This document shows, in pieces, positions 31,153-41,301 of a stretch of 64,000 bases of DNA. This stretch comes from Rhizopus arrhizus (lineage: Eukaryota; Mucoromycota; Mucoromycetes; Mucorales; Rhizopodaceae). Below the pieces are notes generated by a model, which worked only from the letters and a program-made list of their open reading frames with translations, was not told the DNA's origin and ran no database searches. The translations under genes were made by a program, and so were the position numbers. Within the stretch, counting starts at the first letter, position 1; the number at the start of each line of letters is the position of its first letter. The stretch is from positions 1 to 64,000 of the forward strand of contig JAKZZE010000013.1 of NCBI GenBank assembly GCA_024220505.1, in the 5' to 3' direction.

Positions 31153-34100
31153 CCCTCCATGGTTAATGGGATTGAACTTCCTCTTACTGGATCTCCAAAC
31201 TCTATTACAGAAGATATAGAGATGGAAGAAGTTGAACCCAGGGCTATGGCCTCTCCCCTCGCTGGTGTCAAGGGCAGTGGCGCAGCACCACCTTCTCAGG
31301 TCTCGGGTAGTCGTAATTTGACGGCTACCGTCCAGACTTTGACGAAACAGGTAGAACAAATTGCTGCGGCTATCACAGGTCAAGAACTTACAGGAAAGCA
31401 ACTTGCTAACCTTTCCCGTGAATACACGACCAAGTCTACCATCTTGGCCTCCTTGTTGGACTTGCAAGCAAAATTGGCTAATAACTTGACTATACAGACC
31501 AATGGCTCTGCCATTAACGGTTCTAACAGTCAACCTACGGTGGTTCCTCAAAACCTACCTTTGTTTCAGTACACTGGTAATGTGGAGAACTCAGCATTGC
31601 CCGTCTATAAAGACATTGCTGACTGTATCCGACGTTTTGAGGATATCCTCTTTGCGTACCGCTTGGATGTACAGGTGCATTGGCAGCGCCTCATCCCTTT
31701 CTCACTTACCCATACTCAGCGTTCTTGGTATGATGAATTACGGGTAAAGAAGAATTTATCTTGGACCATATTCAAGGAACAATTAACTTTGAAATATGGC
31801 ATCGAATCCACTGAAGCTCAAGCCCACGCCTCAAGAGAGCTGTTAACCATCAGCATGCAACCTGATGAATCTGTGGAAAAATACACTGACCGCTTCTTGA
31901 AGCTCAAGCGTGAAGCCACTCCCGTAGCTGATGATTTTTTGGCTATTTTGTTTGTGAACACCCTCACTAGTAGCCTCCAAAATCATGTCAACATGGCCAT
32001 CGTCAGTCTTGATCAGGAAGCAAGGAATGACATAAACCTCCTTTCTAGTATCGCAAGAAAGTTTCATACGAAACAACAGACCTTGCCCCATATGTCAACT
32101 AAAAAATTCAATAACCAACCCTCTCAAGTCAACGGGTTGAACCCTCCCAGTGGTATTCATAAAAGAAACCACCGTACGGATGGAAGGACTTGTATCATCC
32201 ATGGAAAGTGCAACCACACAACAGATCGTTGTAAAAAGGCTCAGGAGCTTGGAATTGCTAACAGTATGAACAAAGAGACATCTAGTAAGCGTTGCTTTAA
32301 ATGCAACGCTCCTTTTACTAGGGAGCATTTAAATGTTTGCCCTAAAAGGAATCAACCTCTTTCTGCTGGTTCTGCCTCCTCCTCCTCTACTGCACCTACC
32401 ATAACCAGAGCATTCCGCTCACTTCAGTTGACTGGCAGTGAAAATAAAGCAATGGGTACAAAGGCTTCTAAATACAACCCTGCCAACCAACAAAGCCACG
32501 ATGAAGAACAGGATCTTGACGATGAAGCCGTCAAGGACATCCACTACTACTCATCATTATGTAAGTTGCAACCGTTTAATACAAAACTTCACAGTTTTAA
32601 TAACAAACGTACTGATTCCTTTTTTGTACCCATCACTATAGAAAATGTCCGTACTTGGGCTTTGGTTGATACTGGGTGTAATACTTCTACGATCTCTCCT
32701 GACCTAGCAAAAATTATAAACGTTAGAACTTTTCCTGTTTCAGGAAAATTACAATTAGCTAGTTTGGATACCTTGGTATCTAGAACTGCTATTACAGATC
32801 AAATAAAAGTATTTTATAACGGAATCAATGTCTTGCATGAATTTGAAATTTTTAAGTTTGATAAGGATATACCTATTTGTATTGGTACAGATCTTATGCC
32901 TAAGTTAAACATTAACTTGACAGGTTTAGCTGTTACGTGGGATAGTCCTAATATCTCTACAATACCTGATCCAATAGACCCTTCACCTATCAAACCTAAT
33001 AAGTCACCCGCTGGTACTCACCAACAGCGTGAACAACTTATGGACGCATTACAGCCATATTTGAGCGCTAATGCTAAGATCCCTAGCACGTCTGCATATC
33101 CTCTACCTGAAGCGATAGTTCGCTTGGAAACTGAACCAGGTAAAACCACTTATAGACGGCAGTATCCTATTGCACTGTCAATCCAGCCTAAAGTACAAGA
33201 ACAGGTTGATAAATGGTTAGCAGATGGTGTAATTGAAATAGCCCCTCCTAATACTGCATTTAACTCTCCTTTGTTGACTGTACGTAAGAAGGATGCTAAT
33301 GGTAATTATAGTGACGATGTACGGGTGTGTATAGACCCCAGACATATCAATGCAATACTCATTAAAGATCGTACCGACCGCTTTCAATTACCATTGATAG
33401 CTGAGTTGCATCAAAAAATGAGTGCTGCGACACTATTCACAGTACTTGACCTCAAACAAGCTTTTCATCGGTTACCTCTAGCTGATGAGCATAGAGCCCT
33501 TACAGCTTTTACATTTAACGGTCAACAATATCAATTCTGTAGAGCACCATTCGGTTTGACCCCTATACCAAATCATTTCCAACGTGTGCTAACTACCCTC
33601 TTACATGACTTGCCATACGTTACATGTTTCATTGATGATTTAACTATCGGTACTGGACCCGATATTGAGGAACATATCAAATGCGTAACTACTGTCATCG
33701 AACGACTTACATCAGCTAAATTTATTCTTAACGTTGATAAATGTCACTTTATGCAAACTTCGGTAAACATCCTAGGCTTCACTATTAGTCACAATAGTCT
33801 CTCATTGGATAGCAGAAAGGTTGCAAATGCTTTAGCATGGCCAATACCAAAGACTGGAAAAGATATACAACGCTTTCTAGGCCTCGCTAATTATTTTCGA
33901 AGTCATCTCCCAAATTTCTCTACCATGACCGCACCGTTAGATAAACTACGTAACGAAGGTTCATTGGAACACATTTGGATTGACAAATACCTACAGGCTT
34001 TTCGAAATATACAGACAGCCTTATCTAATGCTCCTGTTCTGTCTATACCTGATATGCGTCATGAATTACAGCTAGCTACAGATGCTAGCAACACAGGAAT

Positions 34101-35925
34101 TGGCGGTGTACTTTATCAAATTATTGACGATAAAACTCGCTATATTGGATTCGCAGCAAGAGCACTGTCGAAGTCAGAAATGAACTACTCGACAACTAAA
34201 CGAGAGCTGTTAGCCATCTGTTATCTTTTTGAAAGATTTCACAAGTGGTTGTATGGATCTCAATTCACGCTGTATACTGATCATAAAAGTTTGGTCTATC
34301 TTGGCACACAAAACATTCCTAATCCCATGATGCTGAATTGGTTCGAAACTATTTTCAACTATACATTCAAAGTAATCCATCGTCCAGGAATTGAAAATGT
34401 GTTGCCGGATTCACTTTCTCGTCTTTTTTCAGACGATACGGAAAAAAGACTGGGGGGAGATAATAATCCTCAGCAACTTTCCATAAAAAATAAAAATACA
34501 AAGTCACAGAGTAAACGTACTACAGACAACAGTACAAACATAAAACAAAGAGCTGTACAACTAGTAGACTACATGACACCACCAGAAGAGGAACGTCATA
34601 ACCTATTATTAAAGGCACATCTACTTGGACACTTTGGGGCTGATGCTATTGTAAAGACAATCCACAATGATAATTTGCACTGGATTAATATTAAAAAAGA
34701 TGCATTGCAGCTAGTATCCAATTGTCCTGAATGTCAACAATTTAATATTGGCAAACACGGGTATCATCCTCCCCGTAGTATTCTACCAGATGGTCCTTTT
34801 GATCACGTCTGTATTGACCTCGGTACCCTGAACATTACATCAACAGAAGGACATAATTTCATTTTAGTCCTAGTTGATCTCTTCACAAGATTTACAATTC
34901 TAAGACCATTAATGGATAAAACTGCAGTATCCATAGCTAATGAACTTAGAGATATCTTTTGCACTTTTGGTTGGCCCAAAAAGCTTAGTTCAGATAACGG
35001 TACAGAATTCACTAATGAAATATTTAATTCATTAATGGAAACCTGTGGTATTGACCATAGACTTTTACTGCCTTATAACCCATTGGGAAATTCGACTAAC
35101 GAATCGTTTGTTGGAATAGCCAAACGAGCTCTTGTTAAAAGATTACAAGGCAAGAAAGACGAGTGGAATCTTTTCCTTCCTAGTATTCAATATGCTATGA
35201 ATTGCAAATATTCTAGATTACATCATTCCAGACCATTTGTGCTTATGTATAATAGACAACCAAATGAATTTCAGGATTATTCCAATGCACAATCCTCAAT
35301 ACCTAACTCTAGTCAGCAGTATGCTAAAGCACTAGAAAATAAATTAGACAATATGAACAACATAGTAATCCCTGCTATACGTAACCGTATTATGACTACT
35401 CAAAGAACTGACAACGAGTATTTTACAAAGAAGCACCGCATTGTACATCAACAATTTCCTACTAATAGCGAAGTTATGATAAAAAATGTGAATAGAAATA
35501 GTAAAACTGACCCAAGGTACGAGGGCCCCTTTGTCGTACATGGAGTCACAAAAAATGGTAGCTACATTCTGACGGATAAAACAGGTACATTATTATCGCG
35601 CGACGTACCTACCTCGCACATCAAACTCATCTCTACAGACAACGTTGTTAATAATCGCGCTGACCAACAACAGTACGATGTGCAGGCAATTATCCAACAT
35701 AAAGGAAATAACACTAGTAATTATAAATACCTAGTAAGATGGAAAGGTTATCCTCCAGAATATGATACCTGGGAACCTGCCTCAAGCTTTGATGACATGA
35801 GTATGATAGAACAGTACTGGGCAAGACGTAACGTCAATAATAACATTGGCAAACGTAAACGCTCATCTCATACCAATGTTCCAACCAAGACTAATAATTT
35901 TAACAAACGAAACAAGACAAAGTAA
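31120..35925 (+). CDS. gag-pol: G2 gag-pol polyprotein, chromodomain Ty3/Gypsy (chromovirus)
   Basis: A single open frame of 1601 codons. The first ATG (31120, MSITISCC) lies inside the 5' LTR; a second (31159, MVNGIELP) follows it. Gag has a capsid-like part and Cys/His clusters (CIIHGKCNHTTDRC; CFKCNAPFTREHLNVC). Protease LVDTGCN is near residue 515. Reverse transcriptase has TVLDLKQAFHRL and FIDDL near 837, with Phe in place of the usual Tyr. RNase H has LATDASNTGIG and YTDHKSLVYL. The integrase zinc domain (HLLGHFG...CPECQ) starts near 1167, with CIDLG, SSDNGTEF and STNESFV. A chromodomain (YLVRWKGYPPEYDTWEP) is near 1540. No stop is seen. The 3' LTR is no longer next to it because of the inversion. 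Confidence 0.93.
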   Translation: MSITISCCSTTPSMVNGIELPLTGSPNSITEDIEMEEVEPRAMASPLAGVKGSGAAPPSQVSGSRNLTATVQTLTKQVEQIAAAITGQELTGKQLANLSREYTTKSTILASLLDLQAKLANNLTIQTNGSAINGSNSQPTVVPQNLPLFQYTGNVENSALPVYKDIADCIRRFEDILFAYRLDVQVHWQRLIPFSLTHTQRSWYDELRVKKNLSWTIFKEQLTLKYGIESTEAQAHASRELLTISMQPDESVEKYTDRFLKLKREATPVADDFLAILFVNTLTSSLQNHVNMAIVSLDQEARNDINLLSSIARKFHTKQQTLPHMSTKKFNNQPSQVNGLNPPSGIHKRNHRTDGRTCIIHGKCNHTTDRCKKAQELGIANSMNKETSSKRCFKCNAPFTREHLNVCPKRNQPLSAGSASSSSTAPTITRAFRSLQLTGSENKAMGTKASKYNPANQQSHDEEQDLDDEAVKDIHYYSSLCKLQPFNTKLHSFNNKRTDSFFVPITIENVRTWALVDTGCNTSTISPDLAKIINVRTFPVSGKLQLASLDTLVSRTAITDQIKVFYNGINVLHEFEIFKFDKDIPICIGTDLMPKLNINLTGLAVTWDSPNISTIPDPIDPSPIKPNKSPAGTHQQREQLMDALQPYLSANAKIPSTSAYPLPEAIVRLETEPGKTTYRRQYPIALSIQPKVQEQVDKWLADGVIEIAPPNTAFNSPLLTVRKKDANGNYSDDVRVCIDPRHINAILIKDRTDRFQLPLIAELHQKMSAATLFTVLDLKQAFHRLPLADEHRALTAFTFNGQQYQFCRAPFGLTPIPNHFQRVLTTLLHDLPYVTCFIDDLTIGTGPDIEEHIKCVTTVIERLTSAKFILNVDKCHFMQTSVNILGFTISHNSLSLDSRKVANALAWPIPKTGKDIQRFLGLANYFRSHLPNFSTMTAPLDKLRNEGSLEHIWIDKYLQAFRNIQTALSNAPVLSIPDMRHELQLATDASNTGIGGVLYQIIDDKTRYIGFAARALSKSEMNYSTTKRELLAICYLFERFHKWLYGSQFTLYTDHKSLVYLGTQNIPNPMMLNWFETIFNYTFKVIHRPGIENVLPDSLSRLFSDDTEKRLGGDNNPQQLSIKNKNTKSQSKRTTDNSTNIKQRAVQLVDYMTPPEEERHNLLLKAHLLGHFGADAIVKTIHNDNLHWINIKKDALQLVSNCPECQQFNIGKHGYHPPRSILPDGPFDHVCIDLGTLNITSTEGHNFILVLVDLFTRFTILRPLMDKTAVSIANELRDIFCTFGWPKKLSSDNGTEFTNEIFNSLMETCGIDHRLLLPYNPLGNSTNESFVGIAKRALVKRLQGKKDEWNLFLPSIQYAMNCKYSRLHHSRPFVLMYNRQPNEFQDYSNAQSSIPNSSQQYAKALENKLDNMNNIVIPAIRNRIMTTQRTDNEYFTKKHRIVHQQFPTNSEVMIKNVNRNSKTDPRYEGPFVVHGVTKNGSYILTDKTGTLLSRDVPTSHIKLISTDNVVNNRADQQQYDVQAIIQHKGNNTSNYKYLVRWKGYPPEYDTWEPASSFDDMSMIEQYWARRNVNNNIGKRKRSSHTNVPTKTNNFNKRNKTK
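34449..34465 (+). other. Candidate central polypurine tract of G2
   Basis: ACTGGGGGGAGATAATA lies between the RNase H and integrase parts of pol, in the same position as the tracts of G1 and G5. Confidence 0.5.
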
Positions 35926-36131
35926 CGAGCTGAATATGATCTTTTCCCATTACTTTTTTCCTCAACAGGTTTTTTGGGTTTTTATCGATTATATACCAGA
36001 AGAGCATACTCTCTCTTTCCTCTACACTTACGTCTTTAATATAAACAGCCTATGCAATCATATTGGATATGATCCATGTACTCTTCGTTATTCATGATGC
36101 TCATCGGTTGTTCCAACCTGGAAGGGGGCAA
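35926..36131. other. Tail of pol region and polypurine tract of G4; inversion breakpoint zone
   Basis: Noncoding. The end (GGAAGGGGGCAA, 36120-36131) is a polypurine tract directly before the G4 LTR, so at least the last part belongs to G4, while 35925 belongs to G2. The right inversion breakpoint must lie between them. Confidence 0.6.
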
Positions 36132-36547
36132 TGATGTATCCATCATTCATAACTCGATATGAAAACAGTATTAATAAGCTACATGTAAAATATATCCAAT
36201 AGATAGGCTACAGGTTAATTCGGATAAATCTTCATTAAGAATAAGATGCTGCGTAATTGCACGGTTAAATTATATTAAATCCAGGGACTAAATCACAGTC
36301 AATCGCAGTCAATCATATACGAGTATTCTATGGATAAATGCTTACGATGACAAAGATAACAATGGAGGAACACGTAACCATTATCTATTTGTCATCAGTT
36401 ATATCATACTCATTAATTATTAATCCATGACATGAAATATTATCCGTGTATGAAAAGTATAAATAGAGTATCATTTTCTTATTAAATAAAGCAATCTCTT
36501 TATCGAGTCTCGTCCTCTCTTGTTCCTTTCTATTCTAGGATAAATCA
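36132..36547 (+). repeat. 3' LTR of G4
   Basis: 416 bp, TGATGTATCC...GATAAATCA, with a TATA-like AGTATAAATAG and AATAAA near its 3' part. It is followed by ATGAC (36548-36552), the partner of GTCAT at 28737-28741. Confidence 0.85.
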
Positions 36548-37271
36548 ATGACCCGCTTCGTCCACATAATTATCAGGCTCAATTAAAAGGTGGCGGAGGC
36601 TCAATGATGGTTTGGGGATACATGACATCATCAGGAGTAGGTTACGCATGCCGTATTATTGAGTATCCTATGAAATCAGAGCTGTACACCCATATCTTGG
36701 GTACTTCCTATAAGGATACACTCGAGCACTTCAGTCTCAGCAATGAGGAAGTCATCTTTCAACAGGACGGAGATACAAAACACACATCGAAACTCACTAA
36801 AAAATGGCTTGCAGATAACGGAATTAACTATATTCAAGACTTGCCAGCAAATAGTCCCGACCTCAACCCAATTGAACACCTCTGGCATCATGTTAAGTTG
36901 AAATTAGATGCATATGACATCAAGCCCAAAAATATGGATGAATTGTGGGATAGATTTGATGCAGAGTGGAACAAATTCACTAAAGAGGACATGAAGAAGT
37001 ATTACGAGAGTATGCCAAAAAGAATTGAAGAGGTTATCAAGGCTAAAGGTGGATATACAAAGCGTTAAAGATTTGCTGTCAGATTGATTTTATGGTCATT
37101 TTTCATTTTTTTCAAATTCCGCCACATTTTACTAATTAGTGTGCTATAAAAATTTGTTCAATAAAAATATGTTGTTTTAGCACTGTTCCATTAAAATTTA
37201 TAAAGTTTAGCTTTATTTTTGCGGGAATTATCTTAAATTTTATTTTTGTTAGGCAGTTAACAGCAGGACTG
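36548..37271 (+). pseudogene. C-terminal half of Tc1-G
   Basis: The transposase part (to 37068) reads DPLRPHNY, GGGGSMMVWGYM, IFQQDGDTKHTSK and NSPDLNPIEHLWHH, ending KGGYTKR, with 35 residues between the second Asp and Glu. The right terminal repeat ends at 37271 (complement CAGTCCTGCTGTTAACTGCC), followed by TA. The few codons just before it (WKHKD) lie in the other half, at 28737-28756. About 100 residues including the first catalytic Asp are lost. Confidence 0.85.
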
Positions 37272-38767
37272 TAGTTCCAATATACAAGAAAGGTGATCCC
37301 CTCGATCCAGCAAACTTCAGGCCAATTAGTCTGACGTCAATTTTGCGGAAGCTACTTGAGTTATGTTTGCAAAGCTCCTTGGAAGACTTGGCTCCTCCTT
37401 TGGACATTGTCCAAGGTGGATTTCGCCGTCGGCGTAGTGCCCTTGATCAAGCCCTCTGTCTCCATGAACTATGCCGCCAGCATGCTGAAGATCATTTTGG
37501 TGAACCTCCTGTCTTGGCCTTTCTTGACATTAAGTCAGCATACGATACCGTGGACCGTGCAGTCATTTGGCGAGCACTGGAAACTCATGTGGCTGAACCG
37601 ATGCTTGGCATTCTACAGAGTCTCTTTGACAATGTAAGTGTTCAAGTCCTACTTGGTGGTCACTCTTCTCGCTCGTTCTGGCCTCGCACTGGCGTCTTAC
37701 AAGGTTCCATCCTCTCTCCTTTTCTGTATTCAATATACATTAATGGTCTACCCTCTGTATTACGTTCTGCGGCGATACCTACCTCGTCTCGTGTGTTTGA
37801 TTCCATGCCACGTTTCGAACATTCCGGCCTCTGGCTCAACTCATTGCTGTATGCTGACGATGTTGTCATTATTGGTGCATTTGATACCATGCCTCGACTA
37901 CTTCGTGCAGCCGAAAACCACTCTCGATCTCTTGGTTACCGCTGGGATCCGGCTAAATGTGTCGTTCTTAATCCACCCAACGCACATGGTGCACGCCCCC
38001 TCAAACTCTATGGTACAGAAATTCCATCCAGCAACTCATTTACGTATCTTGGTATTCCTTTTTCCATAAAGAGTGCTATTGATACTAAACTCTTGCTTCA
38101 ACGCAATGTCGCCTCTGGTCTAGCCGCCATGCGTAATACTCTTCAAGTGCTAAGTCTCCGGACATCTTCTTTCTCTCGCCTTACCTCAAGCAGACTATAT
38201 GCAACCTTTGTTCGCCCTTGCTTTGAGTATGGTCTATGTCTATGCCTTTTCACAGTCAAAGAACTGGAGTTACTGGAAAAAGGGCAAGATTTCTGTCTGC
38301 GTATTGCCTTTGGTGGCCATAAGACTACTTCTACCGCGGTATTCAAGCACATCACCAATTTGCCATCAATGACTGAACGAGCTCACATCCTCGGTTTCAA
38401 GTTCATTGTACGCGCTTACCATCTTGAAAGCGATTCTCTACTTGGCTCCCTGCTCTCTTTTCTAGAAACTGCTCCAAAGTCAAAGCGATTTCGCTGGCCC
38501 ACCTTGACGCGAGTTAATCCTATATGGACGAAACCCTCATTGTGTGGTGCCCTTTCCTCGAATTCTGATCGACTGGACTACTTTGCAACATCCAAAAATA
38601 TGAAGTTGTCTATACTCCTACTACGGGAGCAATTTCTCCATAAAAAGTTAAATGCTCCAAAACCACCTGTACTATTGTCAGCATGTCGAATACAACTTGG
38701 AGTTGATCCCATCTTGACTCTTCCCATGTTGAACTCTGACCGAAGTAGACTTTTGCGCTGGCGTATA
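37272..38767 (+). pseudogene. LINE fragment c: reverse transcriptase core
   Basis: An open frame runs from VPIYKKGDPLDPANFRPISL through QGGFRRRRSALDQAL, FLDIKSAYDTVDR, GVLQGSILSPFLYSIYING and the catalytic LLYADDVVIIG to LLRWRI, where Tc1-A interrupts it at TA. It continues from fragment b and into fragment d. This is a typical ORF2 of an APE-type LINE. The fragment itself has no stop, so inactivation came from insertions and from the stops in fragment b. Confidence 0.9.
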
Positions 38768-38982
38768 CAGTGGGTGGAAAAATGGTTCCAATGTTTTCGT
38801 CTCGCAACTTCAACGCTTTATAACTTCTGAGCTACAAACGGTAACGACTCACAAAAACATGCATTTTGTAGCGCTTTTGTAGCTTATATCAGTGAACAAA
38901 TATTTTGTTTGCACTGTTACACAATCGGGAATAAACTAACATTAAGTACAAAAACCAACATTGGAACCATTTTTCCACTACA
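38768..38982. repeat. Left long terminal inverted repeat of Tc1-A, internally palindromic
   Basis: The outer tip GGAAAAATGGTTCCAATGTT recurs as its complement at the inner edge (AACATTGGAACCATTTTTCC), so each terminal repeat is itself bounded by inverted copies of the tip. Confidence 0.85.
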
Positions 38983-38994
38983 TGCTTTATTTTA

Positions 38995-40005
38995 TTAATA
39001 TCTAGTATGACCGCCCTTCGCAGCAATTGCAGCTCTACAACGATCAGGCATACTGTCTATGTATCTCCTGCAGTCTTCTGCTGTAAAAGTAGACCATTCT
39101 TTTTCAACACGATCCCATAATTCATGCACACCTTTTGCCCTAATATCATATGCACTTAACTTGAGCTTAAGGTGGTGCCAGATGTGCTCTATTGGGTTTA
39201 GATCTGGACTTTGTGATGGCCAGTTGAAGGTATGGTCACACTTGAAGTTGTTGTCCTTGAACCATTGCCTAGCTAGCTTTGATGTGTGTTTAGGATCGTT
39301 ATCCTGCTGAAAATAGATGTCCTGAGGATTGTAATCATAGTAATCAAGGCTATCCATGAGAGTTGTACTAAGAATTCCGACATAGTCAGAAGCTTTCATT
39401 GTGCCTTCACTAATCCAACATGCATAACCAGGCCCATCATAGGTAATACAACACCATACCATGATGCTACTGCCCCCTCCTTTAACTGTCAAGTCGAGAT
39501 AATGGGGTTGAAGTTTATCATCTGGTCGACTCCAAAAGTATTTGCAACCATCTGACCCATAAACGTTGACTTTTGTTTTGTCACTGAATACCATACGTCT
39601 CCAGTCATCGCTTGTCCAGTTTTTATGCTCTTCCGCCCATGCTAGTCGTCTTGCTTTCTGAACCTTAGTCAATAAAGGCTTTTTTACCTTTATCTTAGCA
39701 TGGAAGTTCATGCTTTTCATAACCTTAATGGTACCTGAGTAGCTAATATTATGGCCAGTGCATACTAGATACTTATGGACAGCCTTCGCAGTCTTGAGTG
39801 TACCATTGACAATCTGCTTACGTATATAAGGCTTGGTGGTAACGCTTAGAACAGCCTTTCTACCAGGATAATACTTGTTGACATATCTACTTAAAGTAGA
39901 TTTTTTTAAATTAGGGATACGTTTCATTATCACTGAGTATGGCTTGTTTTGTAAAACCAATAATTTGATGCTTTCTTGCTTGTTTTTAGAGAGAGCGCGA
40001 ACCAT
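38995..40005 (-). CDS. Tc1-like transposase of Tc1-A (336 aa, DD37E-type spacing)
   Basis: It starts at ATG 40005 (MVRALSKNKQESIK). An N-terminal bipartite HTH of about 110 residues is followed by the catalytic domain: VFSDKTKVN (first Asp; the usual DET is DKT here), FQQDNDPKHTSK (second Asp) and SPDLNPIEHIWHH (Glu). The spacing from second Asp to Glu is 37 residues rather than the 34 of classical Tc1. The usual length of Tc1 enzymes is about 340, so the protein is complete. It would cut at the terminal repeats and insert at TA. Confidence 0.92.
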   Translation of the reverse strand: MVRALSKNKQESIKLLVLQNKPYSVIMKRIPNLKKSTLSRYVNKYYPGRKAVLSVTTKPYIRKQIVNGTLKTAKAVHKYLVCTGHNISYSGTIKVMKSMNFHAKIKVKKPLLTKVQKARRLAWAEEHKNWTSDDWRRMVFSDKTKVNVYGSDGCKYFWSRPDDKLQPHYLDLTVKGGGSSIMVWCCITYDGPGYACWISEGTMKASDYVGILSTTLMDSLDYYDYNPQDIYFQQDNDPKHTSKLARQWFKDNNFKCDHTFNWPSQSPDLNPIEHIWHHLKLKLSAYDIRAKGVHELWDRVEKEWSTFTAEDCRRYIDSMPDRCRAAIAAKGGHTRY

Positions 40006-40192
40006 ATGTGTAGTGATACCCCAAATCTTTGATATGTGGAAAAAGAAAAGGAAAAAAAAGCTTTGACCGGGGATAAATTAATTTTATAAGTCACGTAGAC
40101 TTTTTCGGCGATAGTCGGAATGGTATGGCTCATAATTAGCTGAAAAGCTCTAGTGAAAATTCCACCAAATAACAAATAAACTTATCTACAGT

Positions 40193-40407
40193 TGTAGTGG
40201 AAAAATGGTTCCAATGTTGGTTTTTGTACTTAATGTTAGTTTATTCCCGATTGTGTAACAGTGCAAACAAAATATTTGTTCACTGATATAAGCTACAAAA
40301 GCGCTACAAAATGCATGTTTTTGTGAGTCGTTACCGTTTGTAGTTCAAAAGTTATAAAGCGTTGAAGTTGCGAGACGAAAACATTGGAACCATTTTTCCA
40401 CCCACTG
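40193..40407. repeat. Right long terminal inverted repeat of Tc1-A
   Basis: 215 bp, complementary to the left repeat with few differences, and with the same inverted tips at both edges. Confidence 0.85.
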
Positions 40408-40757
40408 TAGGTTGGTTACCTGGTCGCCCTCCTCCTTGCTCCTGTGGCTCTGTGAATGCATCCAGATCTCATCTGATCGTCTGCCTTAATGTTGCGTCCC
40501 GTCTGCAAGTCTCTCCTGGTTCAAGACCTAATCCACTAGATTATGTTATTAATCAATTGCCAAAAGTCATTCCTGCCTACCCTTCACCTCAACTTGCTGA
40601 AGGATGGTCTGTCTGGTGGCCGGCAGTTTGCTCTATTCTTCTGGACATAGACCGTATCTGTCACCCTGACGGCGGTTTTTGCAATGAGGCAGCGGATACC
40701 TCTGGACGATTGTTGCTCGACAAGCTCCAATCTCCTTCTTCCAACAACTCATCCTAA
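40408..40757 (+). pseudogene. LINE fragment d: C-terminal zinc-finger part and stop
   Basis: It continues fragment c in frame after one TA is removed (GWLPGRPPPCSCGS, SRSHLIVC), the CxC...HxxxC motif found at the end of LINE ORF2. It ends at TAA 40757. Confidence 0.85.
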
Positions 40758-41115
40758 GGTGTAAATCTTATCTCTTCTCTTGTCTTCTGCTCTCCGGACT
40801 CATGACCTCTATTGTGTGGTTTGGTTTCTTATTTCTTATTTCTTTTTTCTTTTTATTTCATTTCTTTTTCGCTTTTTCTTTTGCTAAAGAAAAATGCTTC
40901 CTTTTTGCACTCCCGCCTTTTTATTTTTACAATTTTTATTTTTTATTTCTCCACTTCAAATTTTATTTAAATTTATGCACTTCTGGCGAGACACCTTATG
41001 CTCCATAGAGTAAAGTCTCAGTAGCCACTCAATAATCAAAATCTTTAACATGAGCTAACCGGGCACTTTTCTTTTTGTCAAGACCTTCCTAGAGGAAACC
41101 CAACCAACCAGCGGG
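40758..41115. other. Probable LINE 3' tail and unassigned sequence
   Basis: Very pyrimidine-rich to about 40980, then ordinary AT-rich sequence. No poly-A tail or target duplication could be recognised, so the LINE end is undefined. Confidence 0.4.
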
Positions 41116-41301
41116 ATGTCAAATCAACCAGTAGAAATTGAATATAACCTTCCATTCAGGTACCGACCAAACAAACGAAAGTTCAAACCAACAATACCAA
41201 ATCGGGAAAGGAAAAAGGCGCGTCTGTATCAACTGTACCTTAGGCATAAGCAAAGAATGCAAAAATTAAAGAATGAACTATATCCCTTAGACAATATTTG
41301 A
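41116..41301 (+). CDS. Short basic ORF, unknown
   Basis: 61 codons starting MSNQPVEIEYNLPF, strongly basic (about one quarter Lys/Arg), ending YPLDNI. It precedes a TATA-like box and AATAAA (41311-41345) that look like an LTR U3-R region, so it may be the tail of a retrotransposon gene. No homologue is recognised. Confidence 0.25.
   Translation: MSNQPVEIEYNLPFRYRPNKRKFKPTIPNRERKKARLYQLYLRHKQRMQKLKNELYPLDNI

Larger units (their letters stand above)
38768..40407 (-). mobile_element. Tc1-like transposon Tc1-A, apparently intact
   Basis: 1640 bp, TA at 38766-38767 and 40408-40409, inserted in the LINE reverse transcriptase. The terminal inverted repeats are about 215 bp (38768-38982 and 40193-40407). 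Each begins CAGTGGGTGGAAAAATGGTT and ends with an inverted copy of that same tip. The transposase frame is open, so the element may be mobile. Confidence 0.93.

Noticed and set aside
37660..38358. Other-frame ORFs within LINE fragment c
   Set aside because: They overlap the reverse transcriptase with its YADD motif and have no features of their own.
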